Shown here: piece after piece, positions 29,374-37,797 of the stretch
Layout of the letters: each line of letters starts with the position of its first letter
Position numbering within the stretch: position 1 is the first letter of the stretch
DNA from: a sulfur-oxidizing endosymbiont of Gigantopelta aegis
Lineage (GTDB): Bacteria > Pseudomonadota > Gammaproteobacteria > GRL18
NCBI RefSeq assembly: GCF_016097415.1
Contig: NZ_JAEHGE010000001.1
Location: 707,001-771,000, forward strand
Reading direction: 5' to 3'
Length of the DNA stretch: 64,000 bases
Program-made: the position numbers and the translations under genes
Notes under the pieces: generated by a model
The model's database searches: none
The model's input: the letters and a program-made list of their open reading frames with translations, nothing else
What the model was told of the DNA's origin: nothing

Positions 29374-29972
29374 TTTGTTTTCTCCCGTTGTTCTTGTTTA
29401 AGAAAGTGAATCTTCGCTGTATTTTTTACTTCATCATTGAGCATACTTGCCGCAAGTAACCGTCGTCCACGAGAGAGTCTGCTCATTACTGTACCGGGTG
29501 GAATATTGAGTATTTCAGCCACTTCCTTATAACTCAACCCCTCAATGTCTCGTAAAAGGATCACCGCACTATATTCATCCGATAACGATTTAATTGCCTT
29601 AATCACTTGTTCATCCGACTGCGCTTGTAGCACTGCTTCGAAAGGGCCGGGCGATAAACTACTTTGTTCTTGTAGTAATAGTGCTTCCGTAGATTGCATG
29701 GGAGCTAATTGGTGTCGGCGTGTTTCACGGCGAATATCGTCAGCAATCACATGATCAAGAATTTTCAACAACCAGGCAAAAATGGCGATATTATCCTCTA
29801 AACGTGAAAAATCACGCCATGCTCTTAATAAGGTTTCCTGAACCCAATCTTCAGCCTTACTTCGCACTTCAGTTCTGCGTAATGCCACCCCCCAAAGACG
29901 ATCACGCCAGGGTCGTGTTAGATGCTCAAAGCGCTGTTGCTGCTGAGCAAGTTGCTTGAATATTGGTTTCAT
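29370..29972 (-). CDS. ECF-type RNA polymerase sigma factor
   Basis: A 200-residue sigma-70-like factor with region 2 (DWVQETLLRAWRDF) and region 4 (SYKEVAEILNIPPGTVMSRL). It is the first gene of a sigma/anti-sigma operon. Divergent from it, across a 214-bp gap with a large hairpin, lies the cytochrome c/beta-propeller gene, which is a plausible target. Confidence 0.92.
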   Translation of the reverse strand: MKPIFKQLAQQQQRFEHLTRPWRDRLWGVALRRTEVRSKAEDWVQETLLRAWRDFSRLEDNIAIFAWLLKILDHVIADDIRRETRRHQLAPMQSTEALLLQEQSSLSPGPFEAVLQAQSDEQVIKAIKSLSDEYSAVILLRDIEGLSYKEVAEILNIPPGTVMSRLSRGRRLLAASMLNDEVKNTAKIHFLKQEQREKTK

Positions 29973-30029
29973 TAAATTTTCTTTGAGTTATTTTTGGTCA
30001 TTATTTATTTTATTGAAATTCATATTAGA

Positions 30030-30111
30030 CAGGGCGTCATGAACCCGTTTTTTATTCCATAAAAAATAATTTTTAAATTATGGGAATAAATTATCAGTTC
30101 ATCACGCCCTG
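30030..30111. repeat. Nested long hairpin between sigma operon and cytochrome gene
   Basis: Outer arms CAGGGCGTCATGAAC (30030-30044) and GTTCATCACGCCCTG (30097-30111) pair with one mismatch. Inside, TTTATTCCATAA pairs with TTATGGGAATAAA with one bulge, around an AT-rich centre. It lies upstream of both divergent genes. Confidence 0.7.
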
Positions 30112-30186
30112 CTAGTCGATGCTTTTAAATTTAACCACTCAATCAATTTATTTTCACATTAACACTCACATGGAAAGATTATTCAC

Positions 30187-31485
30187 ATGAAAAAAAAACA
30201 ACTTAGACACAATATCACCCATAATATTTTAAACAGTTTAGCGATTTGTATGCTTGGCCTAACCACTGGCAATCTTTATGCCGGTGATATAGCTCAGGGT
30301 AAAATCAAGTCTGCTACTTGCTCAGGCTGTCACGGCAGTGATGGTATCGGTCTCAGCCAGGAATTCCCTAACCTTGCGGGTCAAAAAGAAGCCTATATTA
30401 TCAAACAACTCCAAGCATTTAAAAATGGTGAGCGTAAAGACCCAAGCATGGCAGCAATGACAGCGGCATTAAATGACAATGACATGGCTGATTTGGCCGC
30501 CTATTTTTCCAACCTTCCTGCTAAGCATTCTCCACAATCTAGCACAATGTCATCTACTAATACTCAAAAAGCAATGCCCAAAGCAACCGCAAAGGCAAGT
30601 AAAAAAGAGTTTCCTGAAACTGTTTTTATCTCCATGAAAAAGAGCGCATCTATCGAAACATTCCCACAGCAAAGTACCTGGAAAGGTGGCCCTAATATGC
30701 TTTATACAGCCATTACACCGGATGCAAAAATGCTCTTATCAACCAGTCCATCGACAGGTTCAGTTTATGTCTTTGACGCCAAAAGTGGAAAACAGTTAGC
30801 AATCATAAAGGTCGGCAAAGCACCTAAGGGTGTAAAAGTAACACCTGATGGTCAATTTGCCTATATCAGCAACCAGGGTTCTGCTGATATCAGTGTTGTA
30901 GAAATTGCCAAACTAAAAGTTGTGGCAACAATTAAAGTTGAAAAAGGCCCTCATAATGCTCGCTTTACTCAAGATGGTAAACTAGCCTATGTGACCTTGC
31001 AAGGCGGAGCAGGCATCGCTGTTATTGATACTGCAAGTCGTAAAATGACCAAGGTCATTCCTGTTCCAGGCATTACAGGCCCACATAATTTAGATTTGTC
31101 TGCCGATGAAAAAACAGCCTTTGTACGTGATTTTGTCCATCATGTTGCAGTACTGGACTTAACAACCGGCAAGGTAAAGAAAGTTATTACCGTGGGCAAT
31201 GGTCATGGTGGCATTGATGTAACACCGGATGGCCGCTATGCCGCTACAGCAGCAATTGGTGATAATATTGTTTCTATTATTAACACCAAAACATTAACAG
31301 TAAAAAACATTAATGTAGGCAAAGGGCCTCACGGTATACGTGCCAGCAAAGATAGCCACTGGCTCTATGTTACCCTTGCAAAGGAAAATACCATTGCAAT
31401 AATAAATCTTAAAACCATGCAAGTAGAAAAGAAAATTGCCGTTGGAAAATTTCCTTTTTGGGTTGCGGTACAGGGGAATCCATAA
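30187..31485 (+). CDS. Cytochrome c fused to a YVTN/YncE-type beta-propeller
   Basis: A 432-residue exported protein. After the signal peptide comes a class I cytochrome c domain with one haem site, CSGCH (about residues 46-50), and the axial-Met region PSMAAM. A linker rich in Ser, Thr and Lys leads to a C-terminal seven-blade-type propeller of repeated YVTN units (PDGQFAYISNQGSADISVVE, PDGRYAATAAIGDNIVSI). The architecture recalls d1-haem and quinoprotein electron-transfer proteins, but the substrate is unknown. It is followed by a rho-independent terminator. Confidence 0.88.
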   Translation: MKKKQLRHNITHNILNSLAICMLGLTTGNLYAGDIAQGKIKSATCSGCHGSDGIGLSQEFPNLAGQKEAYIIKQLQAFKNGERKDPSMAAMTAALNDNDMADLAAYFSNLPAKHSPQSSTMSSTNTQKAMPKATAKASKKEFPETVFISMKKSASIETFPQQSTWKGGPNMLYTAITPDAKMLLSTSPSTGSVYVFDAKSGKQLAIIKVGKAPKGVKVTPDGQFAYISNQGSADISVVEIAKLKVVATIKVEKGPHNARFTQDGKLAYVTLQGGAGIAVIDTASRKMTKVIPVPGITGPHNLDLSADEKTAFVRDFVHHVAVLDLTTGKVKKVITVGNGHGGIDVTPDGRYAATAAIGDNIVSIINTKTLTVKNINVGKGPHGIRASKDSHWLYVTLAKENTIAIINLKTMQVEKKIAVGKFPFWVAVQGNP

Positions 31486-31518
31486 CTTTTAATATTGAAC
31501 AAGAAGAATAAGTAAAAG

Positions 31519-31539
31519 GACCTAAATTTAGGTCTTTTT
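31519..31539 (+). terminator. Rho-independent terminator of the cytochrome gene
   Basis: The self-complementary stretch GACCTAAATTTAGGTC (31519-31534) is followed by TTTTT, 34 bp after the stop codon. Confidence 0.75.
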
Positions 31540-31637
31540 ATTGATTTTATTTAAAAAAAAACTTATCTGCCCCCTTGATTTTTGCTCTTCATTTGTAGTT
31601 TAAATAGCTACACTAGTCAATTATAAAGGATCAACCT

Positions 31638-32246
31638 TTAGCTTAAACCACGCAAACTAACGGCTGCTACGGGCTTAGCCCAATCAGGCATATTTTTATC
31701 CAACTCCCTTACTTCACCATCAACAACATAAAGTAGGCGTCGAACGTCTGGCCGCCCTTTATCGTCAAGAACATTCGAGTTATCAAAAACCGCGAGCTGT
31801 GATAAGCCCGGGGTTAGCCGACAGAGATTACGCATGGAAGTGATATAACGCGACCGAATCAAATCTTCAGCAATAGCGTGACCACCCCGCGCAACACGTG
31901 CAGCCACACGCTCAATGTGCAACTCCACCGAATTCAGTCCGCAATACCAAATATTAACGGGAATTCCAGCAGCAATGGCATCCAGTAGTGTGTTGGTAAT
32001 GGTGTTGCCACCCAGCGTGGTTTCAAAGGTAAAATGAGATTTGTCACGAATCGCCCCCTCTAATCGACGCAGACCCCCATGCCAAACGGCGCTGTTGATT
32101 TGCTGCATCGATTTATCCGGGTATTGAGTACACATATCACGCGCGAATTCGTCCGGGTTGTACCAATTCTCACCGGCGGCGCGAATAGCCGCACCACCAA
32201 TCGAGCTTTTACCCGCACCATTAACACCCGCAAGAACCTGTATCAA
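31638..32246 (-). CDS. Zeta-type toxin kinase
   Basis: A 202-residue P-loop kinase with Walker A GVNGAGKSS at the very N-terminus, followed by NPDEFARD and a TFETTLGG segment, the pattern of Zeta/PezT toxins that phosphorylate UDP-N-acetylglucosamine precursors. Its start overlaps the upstream gene's stop by four bases. The frame is intact. The partner is Phd-like rather than Epsilon-like. Confidence 0.85.
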   Translation of the reverse strand: MIQVLAGVNGAGKSSIGGAAIRAAGENWYNPDEFARDMCTQYPDKSMQQINSAVWHGGLRRLEGAIRDKSHFTFETTLGGNTITNTLLDAIAAGIPVNIWYCGLNSVELHIERVAARVARGGHAIAEDLIRSRYITSMRNLCRLTPGLSQLAVFDNSNVLDDKGRPDVRRLLYVVDGEVRELDKNMPDWAKPVAAVSLRGLS

Positions 32247-32641
32247 GTTTTGCTCTCGGTTGCACCTGGTCGATACGCCTTATTAAGCGCTGCCGGTGTA
32301 CCAAATAGTGCGGCTTGCGTTGCCTTGTCAGCATCTGGCTGGTTCATCCTAGCCATCAGTTCATCAAATTGCTGGCTAAGAGACTCGGTAAATCCATCGC
32401 TGAATTTTTCCAACTGAATAGCATGAATCAATTCCACCATTTCATCATACTGACGTTGAGACAGCGTAACCATTGCACCCTGCCCCTGCACCTTAACCGC
32501 CATAGCCTGTGAGGTAGAGACAATCTGTTGAAGCACCGCCGAACCCTGACGCGCCAATTTTGACATCGGCACGCTTTCTAGAGCAGCAAAGGGTTTCAGG
32601 CGTAAAAGGTCATTAGAAATCAAAATTTTGTCAGCCGACAT
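32243..32641 (-). CDS. Phd-like antitoxin partner of the Zeta-type toxin
   Basis: A 132-residue protein. The N-terminal half (SVPMSKLARQGSAVLQQIVS, then MAVKVQGQGAMVTLS) looks like a Phd/YefM DNA-binding fold, and a helical C-terminal half (LSQQFDELMARMNQ) could cover the toxin. Tight overlap with the toxin gene supports a toxin-antitoxin pair. Confidence 0.7.
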   Translation of the reverse strand: MSADKILISNDLLRLKPFAALESVPMSKLARQGSAVLQQIVSTSQAMAVKVQGQGAMVTLSQRQYDEMVELIHAIQLEKFSDGFTESLSQQFDELMARMNQPDADKATQAALFGTPAALNKAYRPGATESKT

Positions 32642-33651
32642 AGCGTGCTCCAGAATAAAGGGTCTGGTGGTTAGTATAGCTACAATTCACAATATACGCA
32701 ACATTCACATAATTCACACAAGCTCTTATAGTAAAGCAAATACTCTCCGTTTTTAATCTGCTTGATAACCCTTTAAATACACCACATTATCGTGGCTAAC
32801 ATCAGGCGCATTGCGATAAGACACAGGATATAGGGAGTCTGTTTTATGTTTTGCTAAAGTCCTTTGCTTGTTTACAGGGAACTTTGCGAGTAATTTTTTA
32901 GTGACGTGTAGCTTAATCATTATTCTTTATCAATGCTTTTTAAGTTGTTTGAGAAAGGCAAAAAGCAAGACTTGAGCCTGTTGTTTCCGTGCCTTTCAGG
33001 GTAACTATCCGGAATTTTCGGATAGTTACATCAGGCTCTAGAATCAAGGGGTCATAGAATCAAGGGGTCAGATAAGCTTGATTAGAGTTACAAAATTATT
33101 TCAAACGTATTTTTAGGTGTGACGAACAACTAGGTTGAAAGTGTATTAGAAGTGAATTTTATTATCAGCCTAGGCCATAGAACACACTAATAAAGTGTCC
33201 GACTGGACTTTACCAGAATAACCCCATGATTTCTAGTGTAGTTTACCAATTTACAGCCCTACAAACCCTCCCTTTTCAACTTTTTTACCGTCATCCATCA
33301 CTTCCTTACTTACAACGGCAATTTGGCAATCCAGATTTCTATCGGAAACCCTATAAATTTTCTCACCTAAAGCATTCATCAGTTGGCGGCTTGTTGCTTC
33401 TAGTGGGATGCACACGCTTTATTAGCCTGATAGCCGCAAGGAAAGATACAATGAATCCTTTCATTGTTGTCGGCGGTGCAAAACCCATTCGCTTAAACAC
33501 CCAAACTAAAATAACTCGGTGCCAGAATCAGGGACACTCTTAGAGGGGTCAACAAAGCAGATTAATTGCACTGAATGCCATTCCCCTCTTAATCAGCGTT
33601 TTTCAACACTTAAACTCATATTCTGTGTGATATTTTGTTAGTATTATTCAC
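32642..33651. other. Repeat-rich stretch with a hairpin and gene debris
   Basis: It holds a perfect hairpin with 11-bp arms, GTAACTATCCG / CGGATAGTTAC, at 33001-33029. Two AATCAAGGGGTCA motifs (33042-33070) are followed by a 100-bp block shared with 34650, 37170 and 42626. Minus-strand debris reading MNALGEKIYRVSDRNLDCQI ends at 33251. The plus-strand frame 33226-33543 has no family character and is not called. Confidence 0.5.
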
Positions 33652-34207
33652 ATGATAAAATTTTTCAACACATTACAAGCCATGCATCAGTTTACCCTGT
33701 CACTGGATACTCATTCAGACACACTTGAGTGTCAACACTGCCTTAAAAAGGATCAGTTTGTTTCTCATGGTTTCATCTATAAAAAACAGCATCAGAATGA
33801 CAAGCAAGCCATTGGCAAACGTATTTTTTGTTCCAATCGTCATACTCATACGGAGTACTTGGCAGTTATACCTGAGCCAGGAAATCCCTTTACTGCATTA
33901 CAGCACCCTTGAGCTTTCTATTTTTATTTATGCATTGATAACCTCTTTAAGTATTCAGTCTGCTTATGAGCAAGCGACAGGGACTGAAGAGCCCAGAAAT
34001 GCCTATCGATGGCTCTATCGACTGCAAAATAAGCGGGTGGACTACCAGTGTTTATTAAAGACCAGGGCTCTGTCAAGCAGTCCAATCGTTCCATCTAGGT
34101 GCAAGCGGCTTCAGCAATTACTACCCATACTTCAAAGACTGTTTCAACGGATGAAAGCCCCTCCTGGTGCAAACTATCAATACCGCAATCAAAGCCACTT
34201 CATTTAA
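33652..34207 (+). pseudogene. Transposon accessory protein (zinc-finger type), frameshifted
   Basis: The N-terminus reads FFNTLQAMHQFTLSLDTHSD, then LECQHCLKKDQFVSHGFIYK and IFCSNRHTHT, a CxxC...C pattern. Around 33850 the frame shifts, and the rest (WQLYLSQEIPLLHYSTLELS, ATGTEEPRNAYRWLYRLQNK) follows to 34207. I recall such genes preceding a Mu-type DDE transposase gene in other gammaproteobacteria, consistent with the fragment at 34413. Confidence 0.6.
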
Positions 34208-34412
34208 TCCATTTTTCCTCTTTTTTCCTCATTTTTTCAACAAAACCCATTCATCATCATTCCCTGAATCCCTCTTTTTCTCAAATTCACATCCAAACAT
34301 CCAAAAAAACATTCGATTTCACCGGCATTTACTTTGCAACAGATTTTGTCACTTCAACGGCCCTTTTTTTATGATTATCATCAGAGAATTATAATCACAA
34401 CCGGAGAAAAGA

Positions 34413-34577
34413 ATGACCTCAAAAAACAAACCGCCCTTTGAACTACGACTCAGGGTGCTCAGTGCCGTAGATTATGCAACGGGCAATAGTATCCGAGCAC
34501 GCATCAAGGACGTCGCAAAACGTACGTTCAAAGATGAACAAACCGGTTGCAAATCAAGTGAAATCAAGGGGTCATAG
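34413..34577 (+). pseudogene. Mu-type DDE transposase, N-terminal fragment
   Basis: A 54-codon frame starting MTSKNKPPFELRLRVLSAVD and IRARIKDVAKRTFKDEQTG, preceded by a GGAG ribosome site. It resembles the start of the transposase partner of the preceding gene. It is cut off after about 49 codons by the AATCAAGGGGTCA repeats. Confidence 0.55.
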
Positions 34578-34795
34578 AAATCAAGGGGTCAGATAAGCTT
34601 GATTAGAGTCACCAGAAATCAAGGGGTCGGAAATCAAGGGGTCAGATAAGCTTGATTAGAGTCACAAAATACTTCTAAGCGTATTTTTAGGTGTAATAAA
34701 CAACCAGGTTGAAAGTGTATTAGAGGTGATTTTTATTATCAGCCTAGCTTGAGTGTCCGCCCTTGCCACGCAGTTCTTTGACTAGTTTGGTTACT
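34558..34795. repeat. Cluster of AATCAAGGGGTCA motifs and left half of the inverted-repeat element
   Basis: Four AATCAAGGGGTC motifs (34561-34642) lead into the block that begins GATAAGCTTGATTAGAGTCA and ends near GCCACGCAGTTCTTTGACTA. This is the left half of the element seen complete at 37145 and 42601. Confidence 0.75.
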
Positions 34796-35120
34796 TAAAT
34801 CAAGTTAATTTGACCCCTTGATTTATGCAATACAAGCCAAAGACTACGCGAGGTGACGATGACGGGCAATGAAACAGGCAAATTTTACATTAAAACGGTA
34901 TTTATAGCGAAAGTAGTTCTAGACACCCATCGATTGAGATTTATTTCTATCAAACGATGGGTGTCATCAAGAGAGCTATTCTATTTTATTTCCCCTATAA
35001 TTCTTCCCACTCACGTAGAATAACGTAGGATGCTGCTAAGGCACGAAGCGCATCAGCAATGTTGAATTAAATATCATAATGAATAAAAACACCATTTTTA
35101 AATAGGCTATATTTTTATAT
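34796..35120. other. Non-coding stretch with palindrome P3
   Basis: It contains GACACCCATCG / CGATGGGTGTC (34922-34932 and 34955-34965), a relative of palindromes P1 and P2, and one more TGACCCCTTGATT motif at about 34811. No gene was seen. Confidence 0.5.
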
Positions 35121-35430
35121 GGAAATTTTCCATGTTGGTTGGCTAATATGGGATTAAGTGGAAAATTTTCCATGTTAGGCGGCTAATATCGGTTTAAGTG
35201 GAAAATATTAAAAATTGACTTTCAGCTTAGGTCGGAATTTTTCCATGTTAGGGCATCTAATATCTGTTTTAGTGGAAAGTTTTCCATGTTAAGAGGGCAT
35301 ATATCGGCTTTAGTGGAAAATATTATTATGTTTATTGAATTACGCCTTTATTTTCCATGTTTAGGGGGGTAATATCAGTTTAAGTGGAAAATTTAGGCAG
35401 TTATTAAAAATTTATCATGGAAAATTTTCC
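35121..35430. repeat. Degenerate array of about 40-bp repeats
   Basis: Five units share the pattern TTTTCCATGTTAGG, a variable part, CTAATATC, GTTT and AGTGGAAAA. They lie at 35121-35159, 35160-35199, 35234-35273, 35274-35314 and 35350-35384. Non-repeated inserts follow units 2 and 4, and a final palindromic GGAAAATTTTCC lies at 35419-35430. Neighbouring units meet in that palindrome. There are no unique spacers of constant length, so it is not a CRISPR array. The array lies upstream of the exported-protein gene. Confidence 0.75.
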
Positions 35431-35486
35431 GTTAAAAAAGATCGTTATATTAATAAATTCAACCAGCTAATTTGAGGAAGCAAAAA

Positions 35487-36492
35487 ATGTTTTATAGTAA
35501 TTGGATATCTGGTAAAGTTTTAATTGCACTTTTTTATTTTTTTTGGTGCTACATACCAAGTCCATTGCAGCAAGTGATTTTGACAACATTAGAGTTTGTA
35601 TTGCTAAAACAAAGGAGTTATCCGAGATTATTCTAAATGGTACACCTCAAAATTACGAGTCAAAGTGGATAGGGGATGATATTGTTACTTGGAGCAATAC
35701 AATATGTAAAGTATCAGGACAAAAGGTAAAAGAGTTAATTGTAAATGGCAAAGCAATAATTTATGAAAAAGGAACGGGAGGCGATTCAGGCGATATTGAA
35801 AATATAAGGGCTTGTATAACCAAAGCAAAAAATTATGCCGGAGTAACTCTTGAAGATATACCTGTTGAATATGATTCAAACTGGATATCTGATGATGTTG
35901 TAACATGGAATGAAGCGCAATGCTCTGTATCCAGTCAAATTGTGCACGATTTAATTGTTAAAAATACTATTGTAATTTACAAAAAGTATTCTGGCATTGA
36001 TGCTTATAAGTTAAATAAAAAATATCTGATGAATTTGAATTTTCCGTAGATGTGCTGAAAAACAGAATTGAAAAAATACCTAAGGTTAAAAAAATTAGAA
36101 AAAAATTAGTTCTCTTGAAAAGAAGAAAAACGTTGTAAAAAAGATTTTCGAAAAAAAGAAGAAAGTGCTTTATTTGATTCTCAACGTAGCAACTTGCTTA
36201 GTTTAAGATATGACGCAATATCAGAGATAGAAGATGAAATTGAAGACTTCGAAAACAAAATTAAAAACATGTTGAAGGTTAAAATTCTTAGAAAAAAATC
36301 ACTCTTCTTGAAGAACGAAATGCAATAACTTCGGGTATGTTAAAACAGCCATCCCAAATCTAAAAAAGTTTCATCGTTTGTTAAGAATAGCATTAATTCC
36401 ATTTTAAAAGAAAAAATGTCAATTTTGATTATTATTCTACTTTTCAATTAGATTCAGGATTAGGTGATAAGTTAATACAAAAGGAAAAATAG
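35487..36492 (+). pseudogene. Exported two-repeat protein with coiled-coil tail, frameshifted
   Basis: ATG 35487 follows GAGGAAG. The first residues form a signal peptide (GKVLIALFYFF), and one missing T in the run near 35531-35541 separates them from the main frame (35543-36049). That part holds two tandem domains of about 70 residues: FDNIRVCIAKTKELSE to AIIYEK, and IENIRACITKAKNYAG to VIYKK. Each has two Cys at matching positions and the motif WI(G/S)DD(I/V)VTW. Beyond 36049 three frames alternate in A-rich DNA, and the pieces (VDVLKNRIEKIPKVKKIRKK, SEIEDEIEDFENKIKNM) read as a coiled coil up to about 36492. The family is not recognised. Confidence 0.5.
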
Positions 36493-36497
36493 TTAAC

Positions 36498-36556
36498 ATA
36501 ACAAGAAAAAAATTCATCGGAGGCAAAAAGACGCCCCGATGATTTTGGCGTTAGGG
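36498..36556 (+). other. attC-like integron recombination site
   Basis: The core resembles an attC site: ATAACAAG at the left and GGCGTTAGG at the right enclose a hairpin CATCGGAGGC / GCCCCGATG (36515-36542). It lies just after the preceding gene and 19 bases before the HEPN start, the usual position between gene cassettes. The last base of the GTTRRRY consensus does not match. Confidence 0.55.
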
Positions 36557-36574
36557 GTAAAAAGGAAAAACACA

Positions 36575-37074
36575 ATGGGCACAACAAGCTCCATAAAAAA
36601 CCATACGATGAGCGTACAGATAAAGAAAAAATCCAATCGAACTGGACAAAAACCTGTGGGCTTTATCTTCGTGGTGAACATTCAATGGCAGTAATTCGTG
36701 CCGCAACAGCCGTAGAATTAGCAGCAAACCTAGTGGTACGAGAAGAACTAGAAAATAATCAAAAACTACCTAAAGAGTTTGTAGATAGTTTAATGAAATG
36801 GGCTAATGGTTTAGTTGGTAAATTAAACAGACTTATTATTCCAATCACCAAAGGCACAAAAAGAGAAAAATTCTTTAAAGAAATCCAAAAACAAGTAGTA
36901 GATATCAATGACCAGAGAAATGGCGTAGCGCACCGAGGCGAGTTTAAAATCAAAAAAACATCAAGTCGCATAATTTCAGAGGCACATGAAATAATTGAGA
37001 AGCTTGTACAGCAATATGACAAATCATTTTCAATTCCAATGCCAGATGAAGAGTCAGAAGATGAAAACCCCTAA
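36575..37074 (+). CDS. HEPN-domain protein on an integron-like cassette
   Basis: A helical protein of about 166 residues. ATG 36575 reads MGTT and, after one added base near 36585, continues KLHKKPYDERTDKEKIQSNW and LRGEHSMAVIRAATAVELAA; the unbroken frame starts at 36685. The HEPN ribonuclease signature R-x4-H is present as RNGVAH (about nt 36916-36933) within NDQRNGVAHRGEFKI. HEPN proteins act as toxins or abortive-infection RNases. The stop codon lies inside the following attC-like site, as in cassette genes. No antitoxin partner is visible. Confidence 0.65.
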
Positions 37075-37144
37075 CAAAAAGTTCAACCTGACATATTTTA
37101 CACCGCGCCTTTTTGTGGTTCGCTTCGCTCAGTATTCCACAAAT
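37071..37144 (+). other. Left half of an attC-like site, interrupted
   Basis: CTAACAAAAAGTTCAACCTG followed by ...GCGCCTTTTTGTGGTTCGCT resembles the first half of attC sites found in many marine gammaproteobacterial cassette arrays (recall). The complementary half is missing because the inverted-repeat element starts at 37145. Confidence 0.6.
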
Positions 37145-37519
37145 AATCAAGGGGTCAGATAAGCTTGATTAGAATCACAAAATACTTCTAAGCGTATTTT
37201 TAGGTGTAATAAACAACCAGGTTGAAAGTGTATTAGAGGTGATTTTTATTATCAGCCTAGCTTGAGTGTCCGCCCTTGCCACGCAGTTCTTTGACTAGGT
37301 TGCCTGAAATTTGGGGTGTTTTGTTCTGTGCTTGAGTAGTATTTGCTTGAGCAATGGCTTGTTCGATGTCTCTGCACCTTTTGAGGCTTGAGATTCGAGA
37401 TTGGTTAGTGCTTGAGTTCGATCAGTATCATCAGGTACTGATGGATTATATTGCTGACGACCATCAAAACCGACTTCTGTGATCAGGCGTTAAAATCAAG
37501 CTTATCTGACCCCTTGATT
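37145..37519. mobile_element. MITE-like inverted-repeat element, copy A
   Basis: The 375-bp element is bounded by perfect 26-bp inverted repeats (AATCAAGGGGTCAGATAAGC and six more bases) at 37145-37170 and 37494-37519. The left interior is the 100-bp block shared with 33078 and 34650. The right interior is made of short RHS-gene pieces read on the minus strand (QNKTPQISG-like, ELRGKGG, VGFDGRQQ). It has no reading frame of its own and interrupts an attC-like site. Copy B lies at 42601-42974. Confidence 0.75.
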
Positions 37520-37614
37520 CCTTGCTTTTCAGCAATTGAGTTTTTGAGATTGATTACTTAAATCAAGTTAATCTTATAGTTTTTAAAAAACCATCTGATA
37601 ATCTCTTATTAAGT

Positions 37615-37797
37615 TTAATAACTGTAATGAAGGCGACCAGTCTTTTTTTCTTTTAATTCATCTAATATGTTATATGAAGCTCTTAGTAAATCTCTGCTTA
37701 CTAACCTTTTAAACTCCTCTAAAAAATTAAAATATTTATCAGGTAATTCTAACTCTAAACATTTAATAATTTCATTTATTATTTCATCTTCTTTCAT
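37615..37797 (-). CDS. Probable immunity protein for RHS tip 1
   Basis: A 60-residue helical, charged protein (DEIINEIIKCLELELPDKYF, NFLEEFKRLVSRDLLRASYN). Its ATG overlaps the RHS stop codon (TAATG), so it is translationally coupled to the toxin-bearing gene, the usual arrangement for immunity genes. The family is unknown. Confidence 0.65.
   Translation of the reverse strand: MKEDEIINEIIKCLELELPDKYFNFLEEFKRLVSRDLLRASYNILDELKEKKTGRLHYSY

Noticed and set aside
33226-33543. Plus-strand frame of 105 codons
   Set aside because: Low-complexity composition, no ribosome site and no motif; the opposite strand shows a more protein-like remnant.
34099-34394. Overlapping frames of 75-91 codons
   Set aside because: They run through T- and C-rich non-coding sequence after the accessory gene and look like chance frames.
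35121-35430. CRISPR array
   Set aside because: The repeats are degenerate and mostly contiguous, and there are no unique spacers of constant length and no cas genes.
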